Of a stretch of 64,000 bases of DNA, positions 1-9,206 are shown piece after piece. The stretch's first letter is position 1. Each line of letters starts with the position of its first letter. The stretch is from Gardnerella vaginalis (GTDB lineage: Bacteria; Actinomycetota; Actinomycetes; Actinomycetales; Bifidobacteriaceae): the NCBI RefSeq assembly GCF_040427915.1, contig NZ_JBETXJ010000002.1:1550001-1614000 (forward strand). The letters run 5' to 3'. The notes beneath the pieces were generated by a model that was not told where the DNA came from, made no database searches, and saw only the letters and a program-made list of their open reading frames with translations. The position numbers and the translations under genes were made by a program.

Positions 1-165
1 TTTGTTAAGGGAAGTCAAGGTATTGGAACTGAGTCTGGTGGAACAGGATTGGGTTTGTCTATTGCAAGATGGGCTGCACAATTGCATAACGGTACTGTAA
101 AAGTTGTTGATGATAAGCGTGGAGCTAATTTTGAGATTACACTACCGCTTACGTATAACGAATAA
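1..165 (+). CDS. Sensor histidine kinase, C-terminal fragment
   Basis: The first 54 codons are the end of a gene that starts before the window. The peptide contains GTGLGLSIA, the G2 box of the HATPase_c fold that binds ATP in two-component sensor kinases, followed by the usual end with FEITLPL just before the stop codon. The family autophosphorylates a histidine and passes the phosphate to a response regulator. The sensing domain and partner lie outside the window, so the stimulus cannot be guessed. The convergent comF gene ends 8 bases downstream. Confidence 0.85.
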   Translation, partial: FVKGSQGIGTESGGTGLGLSIARWAAQLHNGTVKVVDDKRGANFEITLPLTYNE

Positions 166-172
166 CGAATTA

Positions 173-991
173 TTATAGACTGTATAAAACACTTTCCTTT
201 GACCATACTCCTGCTATAGCAAAACATGCAAAAACTGTTATACCACAATTTTTTAATGCTTCAACGCAATTTTTCATCGTAGATCCTGTAGTGATAATGT
301 CGTCTAAAAGTATTACTTTGCATCCTTTTGGCACTATTCTTGTGTCTACTAAAAACCCTTTTGTGGTTCGCAAAGATCGTCCCCTACTTCCTTTAACTTG
401 AACTGATTTTACTTTTATTTTGCCCATTTTGATTGCTTTTACAACCCGCGCATTAATACCATATTCTTTAAGATTTTTAGAAACGTATTTAGCAATAGGA
501 TCCATGTGTTTTCTTCCGCGTTTTCTTTGTGATTTAGAAGACGATGGAATTGGTACGATAATAAGATTTTCAATAATATTCTCATCGGTATTTTCGCAAT
601 TATTTTCGCAATTACTTTCATAACTATTTTCATAACTATTTCTGCTATTTTCATAATCACTAATAACTTTGATCATTAATTGAGAAACCAAATATGAAAA
701 AGGCTTATCGAGAAGTTGATTACTATGATCCTTCCAACACAACAAAGATTTCCTTACAAAACCCACATAAGTTGAGCACGAATAAATATTTCCACACATT
801 ACGCTTATCAAAGGATCCTTATGCCATTCTTTAAACATACTCGTGCAATCATCGCACAAAACGCAATCAGGAAGATCACATCCTGCGCAGCCAACTGGAA
901 GAATAAGATTAACCATGGTTTTAAAAACACTCGTCCAAGAAATGTTAAGAATAAGCCTATTTATTTTATGAGTTGGATTTTTTAAAAGCAT
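173..991 (-). CDS. comF: ComF family amidophosphoribosyltransferase-like protein
   Basis: A ComF-type protein of about 270 residues. It has an N-terminal cysteine cluster (GCAGC, then CVLCDDC) typical of the ComF zinc-ribbon-like region, and a C-terminal phosphoribosyltransferase fold with the PRPP-binding loop VILLDDIITTGST. Relatives assist DNA uptake in competent bacteria, but many non-competent actinobacteria carry the gene with unknown role. The middle holds an odd low-complexity Asn/Glu/Ser stretch (repeated YENS and CEN units) that looks like an expanded insertion. The start is uncertain: an ATG at 991 is used, but a TTG at 1027 and an ATG at 916, just before the conserved LILPVGCAGC, are possible, and none has a convincing ribosome binding site. 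Confidence 0.82.
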   Translation of the reverse strand: MLLKNPTHKINRLILNISWTSVFKTMVNLILPVGCAGCDLPDCVLCDDCTSMFKEWHKDPLISVMCGNIYSCSTYVGFVRKSLLCWKDHSNQLLDKPFSYLVSQLMIKVISDYENSRNSYENSYESNCENNCENTDENIIENLIIVPIPSSSKSQRKRGRKHMDPIAKYVSKNLKEYGINARVVKAIKMGKIKVKSVQVKGSRGRSLRTTKGFLVDTRIVPKGCKVILLDDIITTGSTMKNCVEALKNCGITVFACFAIAGVWSKESVLYSL

Positions 992-1110
992 AAAATCGAC
1001 GATAAATATTACAAAATGTAATTGCAATAAAATTAAGTCAATGTGGTTAAAGGCTATTTTAAAATTCGAAAATATTCATGGAATTAGAAGATTGTCTAAA
1101 AATCAGCACA

Positions 1111-1929
1111 CTAGGAATTAAGATGTTTTAACATTCCAATGCACAAGTTAAATGTGTCACTAGGATCTTTTACCCTAACAGCCAAAGCTCCAGTTAAAGA
1201 TGTTGGGTAATCATTACCACCTTCATACATTCGATCTCCAACAAAAGCCATCTTATTTAAAGGAATATGGCAATAGGAAGAAAGAGCCTTAAGAGCTTGA
1301 GCCTTATTATCGCCTTTGCTGACAATATCTACACTAGTAAAACCACCAGCACGCACAGAAAAATCAGGCAAATTTTTAGAAATTTCTTGAGCTAAAGTAG
1401 TTTTTAAAACACCACTAGGATCCCACTGTTTTTTAAATTCAACTGGAGCGAGTTGACCTAAAGCCGAAAAAGTAATTTGCGTACCACGATTCTCTATCTG
1501 ACTCCCCCAAAGTTTCTCATCTGAATCACACTTCCACAAACCCATTTTTTTAGCACAAGATATAATTACTTCAATAACATGATTTGCATCATCGTCAGAA
1601 ATATTATGCGAGTAAATGCAGGACAATCGCCCATCCGAAATGCGATAATAGCTTGCTCCATTAGTCGGCATAATATGTAGATTATCAAGTCTTGTATATG
1701 CAGGTAAAACATTTAAAATCTGGCTTTTAACTAGTCGCAAGTCACCGCCAGTAATAACAGCAATAGGCAACCTATTTATCAAATCACCAAAAACTGTGCG
1801 CATTCCACTTGTCATAGGTTTTTTTGAACAAGCAAGAGTATTGTCTAAATCAAAACCAATAAGCGAATACGATGCAAGATACTCACAAAGTCCTTGCTCA
1901 TTCCACTCATGAATATTAGACTCCAACAC
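1111..1929 (-). CDS. HAD-IIB family hydrolase (phosphomannomutase-like)
   Basis: A haloacid-dehalogenase superfamily phosphatase. Motif I is GFDLDNTLA near residue 26 with the nucleophilic aspartate, motif II is the hydrophobic AVITGG, and motif IV is FVGDRMYEGGNDYP near the C-terminus. The large cap between motifs II and III and the GNDYP form place it in subclass IIB, close to sugar phosphatases and eukaryotic-type phosphomannomutases. The substrate is unknown. A strong AGGAGG lies just before two candidate starts, GTG at 1929 and TTG at 1926; an upstream TTG at 1953 is less likely. In mycobacteria the whiB2/DUF/metallopeptidase neighbourhood holds a phosphomannomutase gene, so a sugar-phosphate role would fit, but that is inference. 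Confidence 0.8.
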   Translation of the reverse strand: MLESNIHEWNEQGLCEYLASYSLIGFDLDNTLACSKKPMTSGMRTVFGDLINRLPIAVITGGDLRLVKSQILNVLPAYTRLDNLHIMPTNGASYYRISDGRLSCIYSHNISDDDANHVIEVIISCAKKMGLWKCDSDEKLWGSQIENRGTQITFSALGQLAPVEFKKQWDPSGVLKTTLAQEISKNLPDFSVRAGGFTSVDIVSKGDNKAQALKALSSYCHIPLNKMAFVGDRMYEGGNDYPTSLTGALAVRVKDPSDTFNLCIGMLKHLNS

Positions 1930-2080
1930 TTGCCTCCTGTACAAACCTTGCAATTCAAGTATTCCATATTATTAACATATTTACTACAACGTGTCTTGCA
2001 TGTTTTGTAGCCCACTCATTTCACTACCTATTCCACTATGAGTTTGCAGAATTGCCCTAGCATACAAATAAAGTTAAAGC

Positions 2081-2509
2081 ATGACGTCTTTAATATGGGA
2101 ACAGCGAAGATATAAAAATCGACATGGCAGAGGAATGAGAATGCCAATGTTTGGCACAAGACTACCACGGTATAGAACAGCAAGCGGAATGTTTGACTCA
2201 ATGGTAGCTGGTCAAATACGAAGACTTAATGGCGCATGGTCTAATCTTACAAAAGGCGTGCAGTTTGCTGTAGAAGACGTTCCACCATCTCAACCAGTAC
2301 TTTGGGAAAGCAACAAAAGAATAATGTCTCAAGTATTTCCAGCTTCCAAAGGAATACCACCTAGAATCGTATTGTACAGGCTGCCGCTATGCACACACGT
2401 TACTAGCCGCGCAGAATTACAATACGCCATACGAGATGAGATGGTACAACGTCTAGCAGAATTGTATGGCAGAAGACCAGAAGAGATAGACCCAGACTGG
2501 GGATTATAA
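2081..2509 (+). CDS. Metallopeptidase-family (DUF1025-like) protein lacking HExxH
   Basis: A 142-residue protein that resembles the actinobacterial 'metallopeptidase family protein' set (Rv3259-like). Its N-terminus is basic and rich in Arg and Gly; the middle reads PPRIVLYRLPL. Where bacterial relatives have the zinc-binding HExxH helix this protein has IRDEMVQRLAEL followed by GRRPEEIDPDW, so the histidines are missing and it is probably not an active zinc protease. From memory, several actinobacterial members show the same loss. It stands divergent from the HAD gene and converges on the DUF5719 gene, a conserved actinobacterial neighbourhood. The ATG at 2081 is the only good start; it has only a weak AAAG ahead of it. 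Confidence 0.7.
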   Translation: MTSLIWEQRRYKNRHGRGMRMPMFGTRLPRYRTASGMFDSMVAGQIRRLNGAWSNLTKGVQFAVEDVPPSQPVLWESNKRIMSQVFPASKGIPPRIVLYRLPLCTHVTSRAELQYAIRDEMVQRLAELYGRRPEEIDPDWGL

Positions 2510-2555
2510 AGCTAATTAAAATAATAAAGCTAATTAAAATAATCTACTAAATAAA

Positions 2556-4157
2556 CTACTTCACGATAGCAGGATTTGCTCTAACCTTAACGCTTATCCT
2601 ATTAGGATCTAGTGATTTAGAAGGAATCCAAGCAACTCCTGCAAGCCCCGCACTATTTACAGTATTATTTTGAATCCTAGAAGCAAAAGATACACCAGAC
2701 TTTGATTTAAGCGTAAACATAACTGCCTTAGGATTAATATCTTTTGCAGATATTGTTGAAACAGTATAAGGTTTAATATCAACCACTTTGGAAGATACCT
2801 TTATCCCATAAGAATCATAAGCATTTATGGTTACGCGAGAATTATCCACTAAACCATTTGCGATATATAACGAAGTTTCATCTGCAGAAAGCGGAGACAC
2901 AAAAGCACTATTAGTCATAGGATTAACAGCATTAACAAAAGCAATATCACTCTGACCATCCTTACCGTTTCTTTCAACAGAAGCCATAATAAAAGTCGGA
3001 ACAGTGCTTTGAGCAAAAATAGCGCCAACTCCCTTAGGAGCATTTCCTAAATCAACAACCTGAACTTGCCTTGCATTAAGATCCACTTCCTTAATGCTTT
3101 TCTTTCCTGAATCATCCAGCCAATATAAATCGAGTTTCCCACTTTTATCAGACCAAATATAGGCTTTTACCTGATCTCCATCTGTAATGCCTGGTAAAAC
3201 AGGTTCCTTAGACGCTGAGCTTGTTGGTTGAATAATATCCACTCCCTTAGAAACAAGTCCTTGAGAGCGAACGACTTTAACAAAAGATGAAACTGGCGCT
3301 TGATCACTTGAAACTTGAATATACAGACCATTAGTTTTCTCGGCTGCGGCAGAAATGTTAAAAGAAGAGTCACTATGTGCTGGAACAGTAAAAGTACTTC
3401 CAGTAGATAGATTCACTTGAGCACCTGATCTGCCTGTTGACCACGCTTTAACACTCACAACAGTTGGTTTTGATGAAAGATTAATAGAATTTAATCTTAT
3501 TGACACACCTTCCGATATTTGCGGAATAATAAAGTTTTGTCGCATTGATGGGGATACGCAAGAAGTAGCAGACAAACCTTTTAAATCCCCATTTGTTGCC
3601 CAAGATACACTAGAAGCAACTGATCCAGTGCCCGACTGTGCGTTAAGAAAATTGCTTTCTAAAATTTGAGAATCTTTGTCTACATTATTTTCTGCAAAAT
3701 AAGCTTTACTATCATCATCTGAATTAGAAGCATTAGTAAAAGATTTATTGACTAAATCTTTAGAATTTCCAGAATCTTTTAAACCATGTACCGAGGATTT
3801 ATAAATATTGCCAAAGGATGCGTATCGCGCAACCGACTTTAAATCACCTTCGGATTCTTGAAACTCACTATCGCCATAATTTGCTAAATCTGGCAAAGAT
3901 ACTCTAGTAGGACAAACCGTTTGAAAATTAGTAGAACTTACTTGTTTTTCCACACTTCCATTTGGATAAATAGAATCATCCATAATATGTTTAAACGGAG
4001 ATGTGTAGGATATTACAACAGCAGTAGAAACTAGTATTGCAGCGCTTAAAAGCGACAATGACCATAATTTGAATCTTCTAAAACGAGTAGAAGGATTAAC
4101 AGAAGCATACTCTTCTGCATGACGATGACTATTTTTAGAATTCTTATTCGACTTCAT
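2556..4157 (-). CDS. DUF5719-family membrane-anchored protein
   Basis: A 533-residue protein with a basic N-terminus, one membrane segment near residues 31-53, and a long extracytoplasmic part rich in Ser, Asn, Val and beta-strand-like stretches. This matches the actinobacterial DUF5719 family, which is regularly found next to a large family 2 glycosyltransferase and LCP genes. No catalytic motif is seen; a structural or envelope-assembly role is inferred from context. It follows the glycosyltransferase gene by 49 bases on the same strand, with a GGGAAG ribosome binding site, so the two are probably co-transcribed. Confidence 0.72.
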   Translation of the reverse strand: MKSNKNSKNSHRHAEEYASVNPSTRFRRFKLWSLSLLSAAILVSTAVVISYTSPFKHIMDDSIYPNGSVEKQVSSTNFQTVCPTRVSLPDLANYGDSEFQESEGDLKSVARYASFGNIYKSSVHGLKDSGNSKDLVNKSFTNASNSDDDSKAYFAENNVDKDSQILESNFLNAQSGTGSVASSVSWATNGDLKGLSATSCVSPSMRQNFIIPQISEGVSIRLNSINLSSKPTVVSVKAWSTGRSGAQVNLSTGSTFTVPAHSDSSFNISAAAEKTNGLYIQVSSDQAPVSSFVKVVRSQGLVSKGVDIIQPTSSASKEPVLPGITDGDQVKAYIWSDKSGKLDLYWLDDSGKKSIKEVDLNARQVQVVDLGNAPKGVGAIFAQSTVPTFIMASVERNGKDGQSDIAFVNAVNPMTNSAFVSPLSADETSLYIANGLVDNSRVTINAYDSYGIKVSSKVVDIKPYTVSTISAKDINPKAVMFTLKSKSGVSFASRIQNNTVNSAGLAGVAWIPSKSLDPNRISVKVRANPAIVK

Positions 4158-4206
4158 TTAAATCTTCCCTGACATATTATTCGTTTAATAAATCATAATC
4201 ATCTAA

Positions 4207-7200
4207 CTAATCATCTAAACGCTCTATTAAATTGCTATTATTAAAACGCGGCAACGCTACTAAGCAATACAATAATAGGACTAAAGCAAAAACAATAAAC
4301 CAAGGCATTCTCCATGAAAGTGGACGAGAATGACTATAAATCGATGTTTTTGAAACAGATTTTTTACTGTTATCAACATCAAAACGGCAGTATGTTCCAT
4401 GATCAGATGAAACAACAAGTTGAGTACCATCTGAAGCATTAACGTTCGCAATCAGGGTTTCTGTAGCCTCATTATTCGAAGTGCTATCAGAAGACAAGAT
4501 AGAATTGTTAGCAGATAAGTTAGTTTTAGTTCTGGAATCGTTAACAATATAAATTCCACCTATTCCAAGCTGTTTTAGAGTTTCTATAGACTCATCGTCT
4601 GCATGAGAAAGAAGCTTAGAAGCCGCATAATATAATGTGTTTCTGCTAGGAGAATACCCGTAAAGTACATCTCGAACTTGTAATGCTGGAGATAGATCAA
4701 TAAGATCACCGCGAACAGTTCGCATAAGTGAAATATCTAGCTCACGACTATTTATTGCTTTAATAGCAAGAACACGATTAGAGTCATTCTTCCTTAAATA
4801 GTCAGAAACAACCATTGGTAAACCATTATCACTTGCATAAACAGAAGTTAAAGGACCACTTGTTACAGCAAATAATCCAAGCAGAATAGCAACAGCAAAA
4901 ATACCAAAAGCTAAAATTCCTCTAGCAAGATGAATAATCTTACGGAGCATCGCTTTAGCAGAGCGCCTAATAGCAGCACGCTTAGAAACGCGCGTCATAT
5001 AATCGTCTGGATTATTATCAATATTTACATTAGACCTTCGCAAAGGCTCAAAACGATGAACAGCCTTACCAGCAACCATGCACATGCAAGCAAGTACGCC
5101 AAGAGCGCTTAAACATACGCCTGGAAGAACGCTAGAAGATATAGGACCATCAAAATCCGCTGCAATAACGACTCTAGATGCAACTAATGAAAGAGCCATA
5201 CCACTTACTATCACAACCCACATCATTCTAGAAGTTCTTAAAGCAAATGGAAGAGCAAGAGAAGCTAAAGCCATTAACAAAGCGAGGACAGCAAACACAA
5301 TCATTATGATTCCGCGAAGCTGCATAATAGGCAAAGATTGAGAAGAAAAATGATTCAAATCAATATTGAAAGCTCTAAGTAAAACATCTAAATAGTTGAT
5401 AACCCTAGGAGCACCATTGATTTTTTGCGATGGAACAGCCATAGTCGCAAAAAGCTGACGCCACATTCCAGATTCAAAATAACGAACTACACTACCTAAA
5501 GTTGGAATAAGAACCAACACAGAAGGTATAGGCATAAGCGCTAGCATAAAACGATGTGAACGAACCATTATCAATGATGCTATGAAAATAACAATCATAG
5601 GTAGGATAAGCTGAGGGCAAGCTGCAAGAGGAATCATAAAGCATAACGACGCGCATGCAGCACATTGTATAGATGGAACAGGAAGCACTGGGTCTTCTGT
5701 AACATACATTCCTACAGCGTGGAAAGCAAACGCAAATGCTGCTGGCAAAAACACCATTGTTAGAAGCATTGGTAAGTCGCCTCTAGCGAATATGCCAAAT
5801 GCCATTGCAACCATTGTCCAACAAATACCAGAGCAAACTCTTACAATATCGGAACGAGTAAATACTCCTGCAAGCGCCCAAAAACTTAACAACATTGCTG
5901 GAGCTGCAAGGAAGAAAATAACACTTACTGCAGCGATTGTATTGCCACCAAACACAATAGAGGCGAGCATCCAAATAATAAGAAGAGGAGATGGAGGTAT
6001 TGCAGAGGCAAAACCATCATCTGGAATATAAGATCCGATTGCAGAATTAAAAAGTTGATTAAAACTAGAGCCAGTAGGAAGCAATTGGCTTGAATAAAGC
6101 GAGGATCCAGAAAAAATCTTACTAATAGGAGCACCATACAGGAGCATAACAGCCGCAAACACAAGCAAAGAAGCAAAAATAGCAGCACTCCAACGAAGTA
6201 AAATTCGCTTATGCAAATGTCGTCTTGCAAGCGGACTTAAAATAACTCCCTTTTTTTGAGTTTTAAAAGCAACAGTCTTGTCTTTCCAACGTGTAATTTG
6301 GCTACGACTTGCTATAAGGGACGAAAGCCTCTTCAAAGACACTTTCGCCACTCTAGATACTCTTCTTCTAGCAAAAATAGCTCTAGGAAATTGCGCTAAT
6401 GCTATCCACGGGAGCATAAGGTGCATGAATGCCACATATGGTTGCTTAGCAAACAAAGACTGCAAGGCGCGAATTAATGACATAGGCAGGCTACACAACC
6501 AAACAATTGGCCACATAATCACACGAATATCCGTGTACAAATATCTTTGTTTTGCCATAATCGAATATGCAGAACCGTAGCAAATACTAGATTTTTCAAC
6601 AGGTCTTTCTTCTCCACTTCGAGTGCGGATTCCATCAAAACGCGCTCTTCTATGCGCTATGCGAGCTTCTGGCACAACAACTACTCGCCCACCGCTTAAA
6701 ATAACTCGCCTACAAAAATCGTTAGACTCTTCAAACGTTGTTAACCAAGGTTGAGTCCCTCGCATTGTTTGCCATGCGCTAAGAGAAACAAGAGCACCAG
6801 CCAAAGAAACAGAATAAACATCTCCGCGAAAATCATACTGCTCCTGATCTGGCTCACCTTCTACAGTAAGAGAATGCACCCTATGCTTCCATGCATACAT
6901 GCCAACATTGTGCAAAATCTTACCCTGCCAATCCACCTGTTTTGCACCGAGAATGCAAGCTGTTGGCGTATTTCTCCATGTTTCTCTTAAAGCTTCAAGA
7001 CACTTGTTATCGCAAGGTTTTGAATCGTCGTGAAGAAGCCACAAAGATTTAACGCCTTGCAATGGTAAAAGTTTTCTCAAAGATTTTTCTACCGCATCAC
7101 CAAAAGATTTTGCAGATTTAATAGGTAGAATAATAACCTTTATCTTTGCGTAAGATTCCTGTATATAGCCCTGATTGTTGTTATAAAAATCACCACCATA

Positions 7201-7569
7201 ATTACTAACAAAATCTGCGCTAGAAATTAGACCAGATAATGTTGTTGGTTCTATTTGAACATTAAAAGATGTTACAGATTCTTTTTCTACTCTATTAGCA
7301 CAATCAGCTACAACAATAGTTCCTGGAAGAACAGTTTGATTTATTAAAGCTTGCAAAGTGTCTTCATAAAACCGCGTATCTCTCTCAACACTCATTATTG
7401 AAATAATCGACGAATCAACTTCGCGCGGTTGCTTGCGATTTAAAGCTGAAAAAACGTGTAAAACATTATTTTCAAACGTATCAGTCTCAGCGGTTAATGA
7501 ATCCATACATAATAGTGTACGCAAGGGGTATGTATTATGCATGTTTAGATAATTCTCAATAGAATGCAC
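4207..7569 (-). CDS. Large membrane glycosyltransferase, family 2
   Basis: An 1120-residue protein with a cytoplasmic GT-A (family 2) domain in roughly the first 350 residues. Visible are the N-terminal fold entry SIISIMSVERDTRFYEDTL, the metal-site type segment LWLLHDDSKP, and FEESNDFCRRVILSGG with EARIAHRRAR, typical of rhamnosyl/galactofuranosyl-type transferases. The rest is a long polytopic region with about a dozen hydrophobic segments and a final extracytoplasmic domain ending in one more membrane helix. It probably adds sugars to a cell-envelope polysaccharide, consistent with the adjacent DUF5719 and LCP genes. The first codon is uncertain: GTG at 7569, ATG at 7542 and ATG at 7506 are all open and none has a clear ribosome binding site. 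Confidence 0.82.
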   Translation of the reverse strand: MHSIENYLNMHNTYPLRTLLCMDSLTAETDTFENNVLHVFSALNRKQPREVDSSIISIMSVERDTRFYEDTLQALINQTVLPGTIVVADCANRVEKESVTSFNVQIEPTTLSGLISSADFVSNYGGDFYNNNQGYIQESYAKIKVIILPIKSAKSFGDAVEKSLRKLLPLQGVKSLWLLHDDSKPCDNKCLEALRETWRNTPTACILGAKQVDWQGKILHNVGMYAWKHRVHSLTVEGEPDQEQYDFRGDVYSVSLAGALVSLSAWQTMRGTQPWLTTFEESNDFCRRVILSGGRVVVVPEARIAHRRARFDGIRTRSGEERPVEKSSICYGSAYSIMAKQRYLYTDIRVIMWPIVWLCSLPMSLIRALQSLFAKQPYVAFMHLMLPWIALAQFPRAIFARRRVSRVAKVSLKRLSSLIASRSQITRWKDKTVAFKTQKKGVILSPLARRHLHKRILLRWSAAIFASLLVFAAVMLLYGAPISKIFSGSSLYSSQLLPTGSSFNQLFNSAIGSYIPDDGFASAIPPSPLLIIWMLASIVFGGNTIAAVSVIFFLAAPAMLLSFWALAGVFTRSDIVRVCSGICWTMVAMAFGIFARGDLPMLLTMVFLPAAFAFAFHAVGMYVTEDPVLPVPSIQCAACASLCFMIPLAACPQLILPMIVIFIASLIMVRSHRFMLALMPIPSVLVLIPTLGSVVRYFESGMWRQLFATMAVPSQKINGAPRVINYLDVLLRAFNIDLNHFSSQSLPIMQLRGIIMIVFAVLALLMALASLALPFALRTSRMMWVVIVSGMALSLVASRVVIAADFDGPISSSVLPGVCLSALGVLACMCMVAGKAVHRFEPLRRSNVNIDNNPDDYMTRVSKRAAIRRSAKAMLRKIIHLARGILAFGIFAVAILLGLFAVTSGPLTSVYASDNGLPMVVSDYLRKNDSNRVLAIKAINSRELDISLMRTVRGDLIDLSPALQVRDVLYGYSPSRNTLYYAASKLLSHADDESIETLKQLGIGGIYIVNDSRTKTNLSANNSILSSDSTSNNEATETLIANVNASDGTQLVVSSDHGTYCRFDVDNSKKSVSKTSIYSHSRPLSWRMPWFIVFALVLLLYCLVALPRFNNSNLIERLDD

Positions 7570-7575
7570 TATAAT
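7570..7575 (+). promoter_or_regulatory. Probable -10 box for the first LCP gene
   Basis: A perfect TATAAT lies 35 bases before the ATG at 7611 in the 40-base divergent gap between the glycosyltransferase and LCP genes. No good -35 box is seen at 17 bases. Transcription from about 7582 would leave a short leader with the AGAAGG ribosome binding site, which argues for the ATG at 7611 and against the GTG at 7590. Confidence 0.5.
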
Positions 7576-7610
7576 AGTGGTTCATATGTGTGTTTACGAA
7601 AGAAGGAAGC

Positions 7611-9065
7611 ATGGCAGCCTCTCGCTATGAACAAGACCGCCGGTACCAAACTAACTATTGGGACTCCTCAGCTCCACATCATAGCCTAAGCAACCATATT
7701 TTAGATAATTCTCGTAAATTAATTTCTATTGTTATTGTTGCCGTTCTAGCCTTCTTTTCTACAATCATAGCAGCTGTTTGGCTTGATTTTTCGTCTACAA
7801 TACAATCCCGTGTTGTTAACATAATTACAAATGATGGCAAAAAAGTTCAAGCAGTAGATCCTAACGCTGGGAAAACAATCAACATTCTTGTTCTTGGTCA
7901 AGATACTCGAGAAGGCAAAAACCGTGCTTTTCAGGGTGGTGGCGAAGATGAAAATCATCAGTCAGATACGGCAATGATTGTTCAAATCAGTGCGGACAGA
8001 TCTTATATAAATATTGTTTCTATTCCAAGAGACTCAATGGTTAAAGCAGCATCATGCAATACGACTAACGGAAAAATTCCTTCCAGACGCAAAGTGATGT
8101 TTAATTCTATTTTTGCTCTTGGGTACGCTAAAGGCGGAGATTTAGCGTCGGCAGCATCGTGCACTCTTGCAACAGTAAATGAAATTACTGGATTAGATAT
8201 AACTAATTTCATTGTTGCGGACTTTAGTGGTCTAAGCGACATGATTAACGCAATAGGCGGCGTAAATCTGTGTATTCCAGTAGATACTAAGGATTACTAC
8301 ACTGGAGTTAACTTAAAGCACGGATTACAGCATTTAGATGGTGTTCAAGCAACACAGTATGCAAGAATGAGGCATGATACTGCAAGCGACGGCTCAGATA
8401 TTATGAGAACTACGCGTCAACAATATCTACTAAAACAGCTTATTCATCAAGCATTGTCTAAAAACTTGTTCACACAATCCGGTCAGCTATATCAGCTTGC
8501 AAAATCTGCTCTAAAATCACTTAATATAAGCGAAGGATTAGCAAATCCTGCAACACTGGTTGGATTAGCAACAAGCCTTCACAAGTTAAATACTTCTAAT
8601 ATTTATGCACAAACAATACCGATTACAGCTGATCCAGCTGACGAGAATCGTGTTATTCTTGACGACAGTGCAGAAGATGTTTGGGAATTGATGAGAGAAA
8701 ATAAACCACTTACTAAGCATCTTGCCTCTAAGCAAAGTAAGTCTGAAAAATCTACAAAGAAGAATTCTAAAGAAGATAAAAAATCAACTTCTAAAGATTC
8801 CAATGTCTCAAATGACGATTCGGATAATACGAACGGTACAGGCTCCTACGATTCTACAAATAACGGAACAGCAGGAAAACTTAGCGCTATTAATCCAAAA
8901 ACTGGATTAGCTAAAGACGAATTAGGTAGACTAATAGACCCAAATAGTGGAGGCATAGTTGATCCAGATGATGGAACAATAAGAGATCCAAATACTGGAC
9001 ATTACATGGGTATTGCAGATAAATACTTAAATAACACTATTTGCGCAGTTCCAAAAGGGAAATAA
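7611..9065 (+). CDS. LytR-CpsA-Psr (LCP) family protein, first copy
   Basis: A 484-residue LCP protein: a short cytoplasmic tail, one membrane helix at about residues 34-56, then the LCP catalytic domain. Family landmarks are ILVLGQDTREGKN, SDTAMIVQISADRSYINIVSIPRDS with the conserved phosphate-binding arginine, and HLDGVQATQYARMRHD. LCP enzymes attach undecaprenyl-phosphate-linked glycopolymers to peptidoglycan outside the membrane. The C-terminus carries a Lys/Ser/Asp-rich linker and a small repeat (DPNSGGIVDPDDGTI, then RDPNTG), probably wall-facing. The ATG at 7611 is preferred over GTG 7590 because it has an AGAAGG ribosome binding site. A second LCP gene follows in the same direction. 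Confidence 0.93.
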   Translation: MAASRYEQDRRYQTNYWDSSAPHHSLSNHILDNSRKLISIVIVAVLAFFSTIIAAVWLDFSSTIQSRVVNIITNDGKKVQAVDPNAGKTINILVLGQDTREGKNRAFQGGGEDENHQSDTAMIVQISADRSYINIVSIPRDSMVKAASCNTTNGKIPSRRKVMFNSIFALGYAKGGDLASAASCTLATVNEITGLDITNFIVADFSGLSDMINAIGGVNLCIPVDTKDYYTGVNLKHGLQHLDGVQATQYARMRHDTASDGSDIMRTTRQQYLLKQLIHQALSKNLFTQSGQLYQLAKSALKSLNISEGLANPATLVGLATSLHKLNTSNIYAQTIPITADPADENRVILDDSAEDVWELMRENKPLTKHLASKQSKSEKSTKKNSKEDKKSTSKDSNVSNDDSDNTNGTGSYDSTNNGTAGKLSAINPKTGLAKDELGRLIDPNSGGIVDPDDGTIRDPNTGHYMGIADKYLNNTICAVPKGK

Positions 9066-9206
9066 TAAGAAATATAGAAAATATATTTTCGACACTGCTT
9101 TATAACCACAATGCTTTATAATGCCATTGTTAGTTATTGCATTGAGATAATACGATTAGAAATTATTAATTAGCAAACACATACGAGTTATGCTACAGGA
9201 GGATAA

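Noticed and set aside
7590..7610. GTG start for the first LCP gene
   Set aside because: The TATAAT at 7570-7575 would leave almost no leader for it, whereas ATG 7611 has a ribosome binding site.
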